In this document: piece by piece, positions 21,638 to 32,670 of the stretch
Position numbering within the stretch: the first letter of the stretch is position 1
How the letters are laid out: each line of letters begins with the position of its first letter
Source of the DNA: Leptobrachium leishanense
Lineage: Eukaryota; Chordata; Amphibia; Anura; Megophryidae
NCBI GenBank assembly: GCA_009667805.1
Contig: CM019064.1
Location: forward strand, 74,336,400 to 74,400,399
Reading direction: 5' to 3'
Length of the DNA stretch: 64,000 bases
Notes under the pieces: model-generated
Told to the model about the DNA's origin: nothing
What the model saw: the letters and a program-made list of their open reading frames with translations, nothing else
Databases searched by the model: none
Position numbers and translations under genes: made by a program

Positions 21638-23256
21638 CAGTGGTGTTCAAAATTATTCAACCCCTAATGCTGTAAAGGGTTTTAGGGAATTTAGTGTACA
21701 TTTGTAATTGTATTCAGAATGAAATCCTACAAGGACTTTTTAAAGAACCATATGCAACTAAAATGACATCAATTGGTTTTGTAATACAGTAGTAAATGTT
21801 TCTTTTGTGAATTCTTCATTGACACAATTATTCAACCCCTTAAAGACTACCACTCTGAAGAACAGAGGTTCATTCAAGTGTTTTCAATCAGGTATTGAAA
21901 ACACCTGTGGATGTCACGGAGCAGCAATAAAGCATAATAAGCACCAATTAGGCAGCTTTAAAATGACTGTGATACTCAGCTCCTTCTAGACATTTACTGG
22001 TGTGGTTACAAACATGGTGAAGTCAAGAGAATGGTCCAGGAAGACAAGAGAAGAGGTGATTACTCTTCACAGGAAGGGCAATGGCTATTAGAAGATTGCA
22101 AAGATGTTAAACATACCAAGAGAGACCATAGGAAGCATCATTTGCAAATTCAAGGCAAAGGGCACTGTTGAAACGCTACCTGGTCGTGGCAGAAAGAAGA
22201 TGCTGACTTCGACTGCTGTGCGCTACCTGAAGCGTAGAGTGGAGAAAAGTCCCCGTGTGACTGCTGAGGAACTGAGAAAAGATTTGTCAGTTGTGGGTAC
22301 TGAAGTTTCAGCTCAGACAATACGGCGCACACTGCGTAATGAAGGCCTCCATGCCAGAACTCCCAGGCGCACCCCCTTGCTGTCTCCAAAGAATAAGAAG
22401 AGTCGACTGCAGTATGCCAAAAGTCATGTGGACAAACCACAGAAGTTTTGGATAGTGTTCTGTGGACTGATGAAACAAAATTAGAACTGTTTGGGCCCAT
22501 GGATCAACGCTATGTTTGGAGGAGGAAGAACAAGGCCTATGAAGAAAAGAACACCTTGCCTACTGTGAAGCATGGTGGGGGGGGGTTCAATCATGCTTTG
22601 GGGCTGTTTTGCTTCTGCAGGTACAGGGAAGCTTCAGCGTGTGCAAGGTACCATGAATTCTCTTCAGTACCAGGAGATATTGGATGACAATGTGATGCAG
22701 TCCGTCACAAAGCTGAGGCTTGGGAGACATTGGACCTTTCAACAGGACAATGATCCCAAGCATACCTCCAAGTCCACTAGAGCATGGTTGCAGATTAAAG
22801 GCTGGAACATTTTGGAGTGGCCATCGCAGTCACCTGACTTAAATCCGATTGAGAACCTCTGGTGGGACTTAAAGAAAGCAGTTGCAGTGCGCAAGCCTAA
22901 GAATGTGACTGAACTGGAGGCTTTTGCCATGACGAATGGGCGAAGATACCCGTAGATCGCTGCAAGACACTTGTGTCAAGCTATGCTTCATGTTTAAAAG
23001 CTGTTATAACTGTAAAAGGATGTTGTACTAAGTACTAAGATTGAATGTCATTTGGGGGTTGAATAAAACTGATAATGATGTGAGCACAGAAAAGACATTT
23101 GTGGTTATTTCATTATAAATGTTATGTTATATTTGTCTGACCTACACGTGCCTCTTTGATTTAATTGTAAGCAAGATGACTGAATGATCAAAATCAATGT
23201 CAAACTGGCCAAAACACTCAATTTCAGTGGGGGTTGAATAATTTTGAACACAACTG
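21638..23256 (+). mobile_element. Tc1-like transposon, 1619 bp, copy 2
   Basis: Same family and length as 11494-13111, but in the opposite orientation. Ends CAGTGGTGTTCAAAATTATT and the complement lie between TA dinucleotides (21636-21637 and 23257-23258). The right TA lies within TATATA, which is also the left border of the MITE at 23263. Confidence 0.95.
22014..23038 (+). pseudogene. Tc1-type transposase, four defects
   Basis: Homologous to the minus-strand gene at 11712-12735. The start MVKSREWSRKTREEV and the catalytic LWTDETKLEL, FQQDNDPKH and [13 protein letters not shown] motifs are all present, so the DDE triad is complete here. Visible defects are an early stop after GNGY (about 22088), a one-base deletion near 22447, a frameshift at the G run near 22577, and a deletion near 22927 (AFAMTNG where copy 1 has AFAHDEW). 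It is inactive, but its lesions differ from those of copy 1. Confidence 0.92.
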
Positions 23257-23262
23257 TATATA

Positions 23263-24064
23263 GGGGGTTATTCAGGGAGCACAGGAATGTCGCTGACATT
23301 TCGGTGCTCTCTCGTTCCCTTCACTTTGGGGAATCAAATTTCCCCACCATATGGTGAATTCAGTATTCACCACAGGGTCCCCGGAGTGCAGGAAACGGAC
23401 CTGAAAATCTGACGCAAAACCGACGTAAGCTTGCCGAACACCCGCCGAAAAAATCAAACCGTGGCAAAAAAACACACCGAACACTTCTGGAAAAAGCCAC
23501 CGAGCTGCCGAACACAGCACCAACCAGCCTCCGGAAAAAGTTGACAAGCCGATGAACGGTGTAAAAGTAAAAAAAAGGTTTGAAAGTGTCAAAATTGAAA
23601 CACTGTTTGTTTGGAATTTACTGATAAGGTCCTATGAATAAGAATAAAAAGCTCCGCTATTGAGAAAAAAACCAGAAGCAATTTTTGCCTAAAAATCCCA
23701 AAATGCCTGAAAGATCCTAAAAAAAAAAAAAAAATCAATAAAGAGACTTTTTACTGCAGATTAAAACAATAATCGATTTATTAGATATTGAATAAAATGG
23801 AATATTTTTAACATTGAAGCCTATGGGCTTCGCCTGAATAAACCTGCCGAATAAAACCACCGAACAGCAGGGCACTTCGGCAACTTTTCTCTGCTGTTCA
23901 GTGTGCTCTTCATAGGTTAACTGCTGTCGAAGAGGCACCACACTTGCAGGCTGTTCGCCAAAATTTTGCGAACTGCCTGCTCTCCGAATAGCTGAATGTC
24001 TCCGTACGGAGAAATTCCCTGTCCGGTGCCATTTCGGGACCAGATCAGCTCTCTGAATAACCCC
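23263..24064. mobile_element. TTATTCA-family long MITE, complete
   Basis: Ends GGGGGTTATTCAGGGAGC and AGCTCTCTGAATAACCCC are inverted and flanked by TATA. The interior order is a subterminal hairpin, ACCGCAGGGTCC-like block, A-rich middle, AAAGAGACTTTTTACTGCAG, and TTGAAGCCTATGGGCTTCG. No reading frame of note. Confidence 0.8.
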
Positions 24065-24177
24065 TATAGCAGTGTTCCCTGCAACGTGCGCGCGTGCGCG
24101 CGCGCGCAGGGAACGCGGTGCCAGCGCGCACAACTGTGGTTATGCGCGCATGGCAACCGGCGGGGTTTGAGGGGACC

Positions 24178-24410
24178 CGGAGCCGGGCAGCGCGTGAGTG
24201 CCTGCCCGGTTCTGAAGAGTCCGTCCTAAGCGGCTGCGTGCGTGCGCGCGCAGCCGGTCACGTGGTCCGGCTAATCAGGCCACACTGACTGGCCGGACCG
24301 CGTGACCTGCGCACGCACGCCACGCAGCCATCCCCTTTAACAGGACGGACTCTTCAGGACCGGGCAGGCATTCCCGCGCTGCCCGGCATCTGGGTCCCCT
24401 TAAACCCCGC
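24178..24410. repeat. GC-rich inverted repeat
   Basis: The left part (GAGCCGGGCAGCGCG, GAAGAGTCCGTCCTAAG, CACGTGGTCCGGC) is mirrored on the right (GCCGGACCGCGTGAC, AGGACGGACTCTTC, CGCGCTGCCCGG). The loop is short. It can fold into a large hairpin inside the hAT. Confidence 0.7.
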
Positions 24411-24423
24411 TGGGGCAACTAAC

Positions 24424-25062
24424 CAGGTATGAGCTGGGGGCCAAATCCACGAGCTGGGGGTTAAATCCACGAGCTGGGGGGCAAATCCATGAGCTGGGGG
24501 GCAAATCCATGAGCTGGGGGCCAAATCCATGAGCTGGGGGCCAAATCCATGAGCTGGGGGCAAATCCACGAGCTGGGGGGCAAATCCATGAGGCTGGGGG
24601 GTTAAATCCACGAGCTGGGCATATCCACGAGCTGGGGGGCAAATCCAAGAGCTGGGGGCCAAATCCATGATCTGGGGGCCAAATCCACGAGCTGGGGGCC
24701 AAATCCACGAGCTGGGGGCCAAATCCATGAGCTGGGGGGCAAATCCACGAGCTGGGGGGCAAATCCACGAGCTGGGGGTTAAATCCACGAGCTGGGCATA
24801 TCCACGAGCTGGGGGGCAAATCCAAGAGTTGGGGGGCAAATCCACGAGCTGGGGGGCAAATCCATGAGCTGGGGGGCAAATCCATGAGCTGGGGGGCAAA
24901 TCCATGAGTTGGGGGGCAAATCCATGAGTTGGGGGGCAAATCCATGAGCTGGGGGCAAATCCATGAGCTGGGGCAAATCCATGAGTTGGGGCAAATCCAT
25001 GTGAGAGCTGGGGCAAATCCATGAGCTGGGGCAAATCCATTTGTGAGCTGGGGCAAATCCAA
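24424..25062. repeat. G-rich minisatellite, about 21-bp unit
   Basis: About 30 copies of GAGCTGGGGGGCAAATCCAT, with single-base and small length variants. Each unit has a run of five or six G on the plus strand. Because the unit is near 21 bp, long reading frames on the minus strand are a by-product and not a gene. Confidence 0.95.
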
Positions 25063-25462
25063 TGGATTCCCTCTAACGTGCGCGCCCGCGCACGGAATGC
25101 AATGACAGCGCGCACAACGTGTATTTATGCGCGCACAAATTAGTGCAGGGGTGGCCAACCCGCGAGGCTCTATACCAGGGGTGGCCGACCCGCGTAGAAA
25201 GGGGCGCCGGAACATCCTGCTCAGGCTGTAAGTTACAGAGCACTCTGTCCGGCGCCTGTAACTTACAGGCTGTAGGCGCTGCGCGACGGCGAAGTTCTGG
25301 GGGGAGCTCTTCGTCGCGCAGCTGAACACGTACCTGCGTTCCGGCGCGATGATGACGTCACGCCGGAACGCACGTACAGGGGGCAGAGCATAAATACTCT
25401 GCGCGCGCCCGTTCTTCCGCGCTGTCAGCATCTCACCGCGGCTGTGCTTCTCTAACGCTGCA

Positions 25463-26890
25463 GGGAAATCTCTGGCTTAGCTGTCTAAAAAAGCAGGGGA
25501 AAATCTCAGTGGTTTAGCTGTCTAAAAAAGCAGGGAAAAATCCCAGTGGTTTAACTGTCTAAAAAAGCAGGGAAATCTCTGGTTTAGCTGTCTAAAAAAG
25601 CAGGGAAATATGGTTTAGCTGTCTAAAAAAGCAGGGGAAAAATCTCAGTGGTTTAGCTGTCTAAAAAAGCAGGGAAATCTCTGGTTTAGCTGTCTAAAAA
25701 AGCAGGGAAATCTGGCTTAGCTGTCTAAAAAAGCAGGGAAAAATCTCAGTGGTTTAGCTGTCTAAAAAAGCAGGGAAATCTGGTTTAGCTGTCTAAAAAA
25801 GCAGGGAAAAATCTCAGTGGTTTAGCTGTCTAAAAAAGCAGGGAAATCTGGTTTAGCTGTCTAAAAAAGCAGGGCAATCTGGTTTAGCTGTCTAAAAAAG
25901 CAGGGCAATCTGGTTTAGCTGTCTAAAAAAGCAGGGAAATCTGGTTTAGCTGTCTAAAAAAGCAGGGAAATCTGGCTTAGCTGTCTAAAAAAGCAGGGAA
26001 AAATCTCAGTGGTTTAGCTGTCTAAAAAAGCAGGGAAATCTGGTTTAGCTGTCTAAAAAAGCAGGGAAAAATCCCAGTGGTTTAACTGTCTAAAAAAGCA
26101 GGGAAAAATCCCAGTGGTTTAACTGTCTAAAAAAGCAGGGAAAAATCCCAGTGGTTTAACTGTCTAAAAAAGCAGGGAAATCTCTGGTTTAGCTGTCTAA
26201 AAAAGCAGGGAAATCTGGTTTAGCTGTCTAAAAAAGCAGGGAAATCTGGTTTAGCTGTCTAAAAAAGCAGGGAAAAATCTCAGTGGTTTAGCTGTCTAAA
26301 AAAGCAGGGAAATCTGGTTTAGCTGTCTAAAAAAGCAGGGAAATCTGGTTTAGCTGTCTAAAAAAGCAGGGAAATCTGGTTTAGCTGTCTAAAAAAGCAG
26401 GAAAAATCTCAGTGGTTTAGCTGTCTAAAAAAGCAGGGAAATCTGGTTTAGCTGTCTAAAAAAGCAGGGAAATCTGGTTTAGCTGTCTAAAAAAGCAGGG
26501 AAATCTGGCTTAGCTGTCTAAAAAAGCAGGGAAATCTGGCTTAGCTGTCTAAAAAAGCAGGGAAAAATCTCAGTGGTTTAGCTGTTAAAAAAAGCAGGGA
26601 AATCTGGTTTAGCTGTCTAAAAAAGCAGGGAAAAATCCCAGTGGTTTAACTGTCTAAAAAAGCAGGGAAATCTCTGGTTTAGCTGTCTAAAAAAGCAGGG
26701 AAATCTGGTTTAGCTGTCTAAAAAAGCAGGGAAATCTGGTTTAGCTGTCTAAAAAAGCAGGGAAAAATCCCAGTGGTTTAACTGTCTAAAAAAGCAGGGA
26801 AAAATCCCAGTGGTTTAACTGTCTAAAAAAGCAGGGAAATCTCTGGTTTAGCTGTCTAAAAAAGCAGGGAAAAATCCCAGTGGTGACAGA
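25463..26890. repeat. Minisatellite with 31-bp and longer units
   Basis: Roughly 45 copies of a unit around TTTAGCTGTCTAAAAAAGCA followed by GGGAAATCTG (about 31 bp), mixed with longer versions containing GGGAAAAATCTCAGTGG (about 37 bp). Unit order is irregular and shows block duplications. It is not a CRISPR array: no unique spacers. Confidence 0.95.
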
Positions 26891-27247
26891 CGTGAACAAA
26901 TCTAGGTAAATATAGGTTATCAGACTCTTATAAATGATAGGACTGATATTTGTAGAAGTCTCATGTACCTTAATTGATGGAAGTTTTTCCTTTTCTTTTC
27001 TCACATGAGTTAGAAAATATAAATATACATTCATTCAGATATAAGTTTTATCAAATCATCTGGTTGCTTCGTTTTAGCTTTGAACAGTTTTCACTTACAC
27101 GTACGATCAATTGCGCTACTTTTAAAAAACCAACTATTGGTTACCATAGTCAATAAGCGCTCATGACAAAAATATTGTTGCTCATGAAAAATCTGGTGCG
27201 CTCACGGCCCCCAAAAATTAGAGGGAACATTGCCCTATAGATACATA

Positions 27248-28150
27248 CAGGGTTATCCAAAGAGATTCGAAAAGTCACCGCACGTTCGGTGACTTTTCGT
27301 TCTCTTCAATTCGGTTCCTTTTGCCGATTGCATTTCGGTGACCCTGCGGTGTATTCAGCAAACACCACAGGGCCCCCGAATTGCAGGGAAAAGCTGCCGT
27401 AAACTCACCGAAAACTAACCGAATGCACGCTGAAAACAAGCAAAAACATCTGGATTAACCTTCGAAGAGGAGCCGAACAGGAGCCGAAAAGGAGCCGAAT
27501 CACACAGAGCCGAAGCAGCTGTGACGTAGAGGAGGCAGTGAATAAATTAGAAAAACCATTTGTATGAATCTGGGAAAAAGAAACGCTGTTTGCAAAGAAA
27601 CTACTGAGCGAAAATGTCTGAAATTTTCACAGGAGGTCCAGGGAATGATAATAAAGAGGGCTGTTACAAAAAAAATAAGCAAACTGAAAAACAAAAAAAA
27701 AAAAAATCGGACTTTTAATTTTTTTTTAAAAAATTCAGAAAAATGCTTAAAGTATCCTAAAAAATCTATAAATAAAGAGACTTGTTGCTGCAGAATTTTA
27801 TAATGAACGGTTTATTAGATATTGAATTAAAACGGGAATATTTTTAACATTGAAGCCTATGGGATTCTCCTGAATAAATTTGCCGAATTAAACCACCGAA
27901 TGGCAGGGCATTAGGGGAACCTTTCACTGCTGGTTTGTGTTCTCTGAATAGCCGAAGCAGTGCTTTTTGATGGGGATTTCACTGCCCTCGAACAGGGACC
28001 GAACAGGCACCGTATGTGCCGGCAATTCGCCAGGATTTGGAGAATTGCCTGCTCTCTGGATAGCCGAATGGCCAGGAAAGGTAACCGAACGCTGATTTTC
28101 AGCGTTCGGTTACCTTTCTCAAGCAATTCGAATCTCTTTGGATAACCCTG
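27248..28150. mobile_element. TTATTCA-family long MITE, complete
   Basis: Ends CAGGGTTATCCAAAGAGATT and its complement. Near each end is a strong hairpin: CGAAAAGTCACCG at 27268 and AAGGTAACCGAACGCTG at 28078. The middle holds AAAGAGACTTGTTGCTGCAG and TTGAAGCCTATGGGATTC. It is about 90% similar by eye to 31761-32670. No protein. Confidence 0.8.
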
Positions 28151-28399
28151 ATAGATTCATTGATAGATTCATAGATACATTGATAGCTCGATAAATCGAT
28201 GTATTTGAATTTCTATTTGTTTTCGATAATATTCTAAGAAATGCAAATAAGCGATGTGCATATTTTAAATGCTGAGAAAGAACTGCTCCACTTACGATGT
28301 CCACGTGTCTGTCAATATATTGACTGCTTTAAGTGTGAATTTGGTGTGCCATTGCAATGCCGCTAAATCTCACACAAGTAACTGCAATTAGTATCATAA

Positions 28400-28561
28400 A
28401 GGGCTATTTAGAGAGAGGTGAAAACCTTGAGAATGACTGGAGAATTGAAAATTCTAGGTCAAAATAGTCCAACCAGAAAAATTCTCCCATTTATCTCACT
28501 TTCCAAATTGTTCATTCTCCTGGCAATTCTCAAGGTTTTCACTTCTCTCTGAATAGCCCTT
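28400..28561. mobile_element. Palindromic TTATTCA-type MITE
   Basis: Ends AGGGCTATTTAGAGAGAGG and the complement. It shares TTCTAGGTCAAAATAG with the other 160-182-bp copies but is shorter in the middle. Confidence 0.7.
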
Positions 28562-28641
28562 ATAGTTGCTATTCCATTTCCAGGCAATGTAACCATTTAA
28601 AAGATGCTGTTGACAGCATCTGCCTAATAATTTAAAAATGA

Positions 28642-28694
<53 letters not shown>
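28642..28694. repeat. TA microsatellite
   Basis: A nearly uninterrupted (TA)n run of about 25 units. Confidence 0.95.
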
Positions 28695-28698
<4 letters not shown>

Positions 28699-29503
28699 TT
28701 TAGGTGAAAATACTCACCTTTCCTCCCTCGTGCTTCTCCTCTTCAGCTCAGGGGTTCCGAAACATGGAAGTCCCTGCAGCTATCGAATGCAATTTGTGTA
28801 CATACGCAAAAAGCATAGTGCGTACAACACAAATTGCATAGCAATAGGAACTTATGTACTTTTGTACTCAATTTATGCATCGCCAACACATTACATGGAT
28901 TGCTGCTGTGTGCACACCCGCAGAACCATTACATCGGTTGCCATCTCCCAGAATGCTCGCTACTGCGGCGTTCCTAGAGAGGATAAAGCATGCTGACATC
29001 ATTAGTGAGGGATTTGATGACTGACAGGGAGGATATTCAAATCCTCTTTCCTGAGTGACAGCTATGTGGGCGCAGGAAACTCCTCCGCTTCACACATCAA
29101 TATCTACAAAACAAGACCACAGGTAGGGGGAGAAGCGGCCGGGGCACTCCATGCATTATGACTATTTTCATAAGATGAAGTGATCAGGGTGTGAAGAGTG
29201 TTTCTTTAAAATCTAGAACACGTGGAATTATTTATCATGAAAGTTAGAAACAGATGGAAGGCATATAAGGCGCTTCAAGGCTTCCCTGCACAGTTTGAAG
29301 GACTCTAGCTGGACACGTCTCATATAAAACAAATATAAACAGACTGAAGTAAAAGCTTTAATAAAGAGACAGTCACCAAATGGGGAATTTCTAGGGAACT
29401 AGAACGGGATTTTGCCAAATAAAAAAATAATAAAGTATATTAGAGATGGACAAACATAGGAGTTTGCAAAATATTGATAATATGCAATTTTAGCATACAC
29501 TTA
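28695..29503. other. Non-coding stretch
   Basis: No recognised gene or full repeat. Confidence 0.35.
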
Positions 29504-29685
29504 CAGGGTTATTCAGAGAAAGGTGAAAAACTGGAGAACTGTCAGGAGAAGAGAACAATCTAGACCAAATAGCCAATTTGGAAAGTGAGATAAATGGGAG
29601 AATTTTTCTGGTTTGGCTATTTTGACCTAGAATTTTCACTTCTCCAGTCATTCTCCTGAGGTTCACCTTTCTTTGAATAGACCTG
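29504..29685. mobile_element. 182-bp palindromic TTATTCA-type MITE
   Basis: CAGGGTTATTCAGAGAAAGG at the left and TTTGAATAGACCTG at the right lie between TA dinucleotides. The inner arms are as in 13826-14005. Confidence 0.75.
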
Positions 29686-29849
29686 TATGCATTTATCTTG
29701 CAATTGTTTACCAATTCACACTTCGTGAGGATCTCCTCAAAGAATAATTGGAACAAGTTGCAATCCTCTACTCAAAGTAACACTGTCTATGCACGTAGTG
29801 CTGTGAGCTCTGCCAGGACTCTATGTAGAGTAATAATAATGGTATATAT

Positions 29850-30831
29850 GTTACGGGTAAAGCACGAAGTGCTGCTGATCCTAGGATCACCCGAGTAATC
29901 CTGACATTACCCAAAACCGCTGGGTAAAGATGTAAAAAAATGAAAATTTCGGACTTTACCCGGGTAAATTTAGGACTAACCAACTGCCCTTGGGTAACAG
30001 TCTGGAGGAGCTGAAAAAAATAAAAATCACACTTTACCCGGATAATGTGCAAATCTGAAGCTTCACCCGGGTAATCTGAGGACTATCCACAGCTTCACCT
30101 GGGTAATCTGCAGAGCATCCAACCCCGCTTGGGTAACAGTGAATTTTGCTATTATATATGGATATTCTCAATGAAAATGGCAAAAGACAAACATTAAAAT
30201 GTATTGCGGATATAATGAATATACAGAGTAACAGGATATGTTTCTTATATGAATGTGAAAGAGTTACATGATCTTTATTATGTGTCATGTGCTTATATAT
30301 CATTTATAAAACATAATAACCATTAGGTTACTCATTATATAATATCTTTATCTTCATAAATTAATTTTCAGACAATTAATGCACAGAGTAACCTGATGGT
30401 TATTTAGTGAGGTTTGTGACTGTGGATACAATTTCATTAAAAATAACAAAAAACACAATTTAGTTATCAGTCAGATAACAGTATACAGATTTACCCGGGT
30501 AATCCTCAGAATTCAGTCAACTGTAACCTGTTAAAAACACAAGAAAAGCAGAGTACCCAGAGGCGTTTGGATACTTTGCAGATTACCCGGATAAAGTGCG
30601 ATGTTTAGTTGCACATCACGCTTTATCCAGCAACACTAGGGTAATGTGCGAATTACCCGGTTAAAACAGTGCAGAAAACCGGAGTACCCAGAGGCCTCTG
30701 GATACTTTTCAGATTACCCGGGTAAAGTCCGAAATTTCATTTCACTTCGGACTTTTGCTAATGACGCCTGGGTAATGTCAGGGTTACCCGGGTAACCGTA
30801 AAATTAACCGCACTTCGGGCTTTACCATAAC
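29850..30831. mobile_element. Element with clustered TTACCCGGGTAA palindromes
   Basis: The ends (GTTACGGGTAAAGCACGAAG and the complement of GCACTTCGGGCTTTACCATAAC) form an imperfect inverted repeat of roughly 100 bp. About a dozen exact or near copies of TTACCCGGGTAA lie in the outer thirds (29895-30130 and 30485-30800). The centre is AT-rich. The motif may be a transposase binding site. No protein and no certain target duplication. A relic of the right end is at 57531-57596. Confidence 0.6.
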
Positions 30832-31359
30832 ATATACATATAAACTGCCTCCGTCTTGCATCTTTCAGTCTCACAAATCGATTCCAGGCTGGTCCTCGCC
30901 GATAGATAACATGTACCAAAATAAAAGCAAACCCAGCCCAGAGGTTGGAAATAGAGGGTGGAGGGGGAAATGCGGGCTGGCAAAGCAATATCCAGCCAAG
31001 AATTTCTAAAACAAACATGTATCTAAACATAGAATACCTCTCCTTAATCCTCAGGGCAATATTGTGGCCAGTTTTAATTCAATACACAAACCAGTGCTTT
31101 GTTCTGCATAAAAAGTGACCTGATTTCAGTTAATGGTTAACTCCTAATTATGGAGACATTAAGTTAAAGTAGCAATAAAAATCCTGGCTGTCATGCAATG
31201 TAGTAAGTACACTGCCTGACATCAACTCATGTAGAAAGCCTGCTATGATCTGGGATGCTTCAGTCAGGTCTAGCTTCACCAACTTTATTTGCCCATAAAA
31301 TTAGGTCATGTGACTGCCTGAATATACTGAACAAGCAGGTTTTTACATCAATTCATTTT
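30832..31359. other. Non-coding stretch
   Basis: Nothing recognised. Confidence 0.35.
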
Positions 31360-31690
31360 TTACTTCCCTGGTGACGTGGGCATGTTCCAAGATGACAATG
31401 CCATCGAGCTCAAATTGTACAAGAGAGGTTCAGGGAGCATGAGACATCATTTTCACACATGGATTGGCCACCATACAGTCCAAACCTTAACCCCATTGAG
31501 AAGATTTAGGATTTGCTGGAGAAGACTTTACGCAGCACTGCGACTCTCCCATCATCAATACAAGATCTTGGTGATAAATTAATACAACTCTGGAAGGAAA
31601 TAAATGAAGTGACATTGCATGAGCTTATCAAAATGATGCCATAGTGAATGCATGCCATGATCAAAGCAAAAGGCGCTCCAATGAAATATT
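31360..31690 (+). pseudogene. Relic of a Tc1-type transposase C-terminus
   Basis: Read across frames, the sequence gives MFQDDN, then [19 protein letters not shown], then LEKTLRSTATLPSSIQDLG and a KLIQLWKEINEVTLHELI-like end. These are the last catalytic block and C-terminus of a Tc1 family different from the two above. A stop follows NPIEKI, and the N-terminal half is missing. Confidence 0.75.
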
Positions 31691-31760
31691 TGAATGTGCG
31701 ACTTTCCTTTTTTTTTTTTGCCAGGAAGTGGATGTACTGTATATAAATAAAGTATATATA

Positions 31761-32670
31761 CAGGGTAATTCAAAGAGATTCGAAAAGTCACCGCACGTTC
31801 GTGACTTTTTGTTCTCTTCAATTCGGTTCCTTTTGCCGATCCCATTTCGGTGACCCTGCGGTGTATTCAGCAAACACCACAGGGTCCCCGAATTGCAGGG
31901 AAAAGCTGCCGCAAACCCGACGAAAACGAACCGCAAAACCCAGCGAATGCACGCCGAAAACCTGCAAAAACATGTGGATTAACCTGCCGAAAACCATTGA
32001 AAAAACCGAGCAGGAGCCGAACACACGCAGCGAAGCCTCCGGAGAAAGCCGACACCGCAGACAGAGTGAAGTGAATAAATTAGGGAAACAGTTTGCACGA
32101 ATGTTTGCAAAGTGAAACGCTGTTTGCAAAGAAACTACTGAGCGAAAATGTCTAAAATTTACATATGAGGTCCAGGGAATGATAATAAAGAGGGCTGTTA
32201 CAGAAAAAATAAGTAAATTAAAAAAAAAAAAAAATAGAACTTTAAAAAAAAAAATAAGAAAAATGCTTAAAATATAATAAAAAATCTATAAATAAAGAGA
32301 CTCTTTACTGCAGAATTTTATAATGAACGGTTTATTAGATATTGAATTAAAACTGGAATATTTTTATCATTGAAGCCTATGGGATTCTCCTGAATAAATC
32401 TGTCAAATTAAACCACCGAATGGCAGGGCATTGGGGGAACCTTTCACTGCTGGTTTGTGTTCTCTGAATAGTCGAAGCAGTGCTTTTTCATGGGGATTTC
32501 ACTGCCCTCGAACAGGCACCGAACAGGCACCGTATGTTCAGGCAATTCGCCAGGATTTGGCGAATTGCCTGCTCTCTGGATAGCCGAATGGCCAAGAAAG
32601 GTAACCGAACGCTGATTTTCAGCATTCGGTTACCTTTCTCAAGCAATTCGGATCTCTTTGAATTACCCTG
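31761..32670. mobile_element. TTATTCA-family long MITE, complete
   Basis: Ends CAGGGTAATTCAAAGAGATT and its complement, with the same hairpins and core as 27248-28150. It lies after TATATA and before ATAG. Confidence 0.8.

Larger units (their letters stand above)
24070..27232. mobile_element. 3.16-kb hAT element carrying two minisatellites
   Basis: Ends CAGTGTTCCCTGCAACG and TTAGAGGGAACATTG are hAT-type inverted repeats. A perfect 8-bp duplication, CCCTATAG, lies at 24062-24069 and 27233-27240. The target was the right border of the preceding MITE. Inside, a second left-end-like segment (GGATTCCCTCTAACGTGCGC, 25066) and other hAT-end pieces (CAGGGGTGGCCAACCCGCG, 25145) show rearrangement. 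No transposase is encoded. Confidence 0.9.

Noticed and set aside
24354..25431. Long minus-strand open frames of 253 and 343 residues
   Set aside because: They run through the 21-bp minisatellite; the peptide is a direct translation of the repeat, with no start context or domain.
25463..26890. Array resembling a CRISPR
   Set aside because: Units are contiguous tandem repeats without unique spacers, and the genome is eukaryotic.
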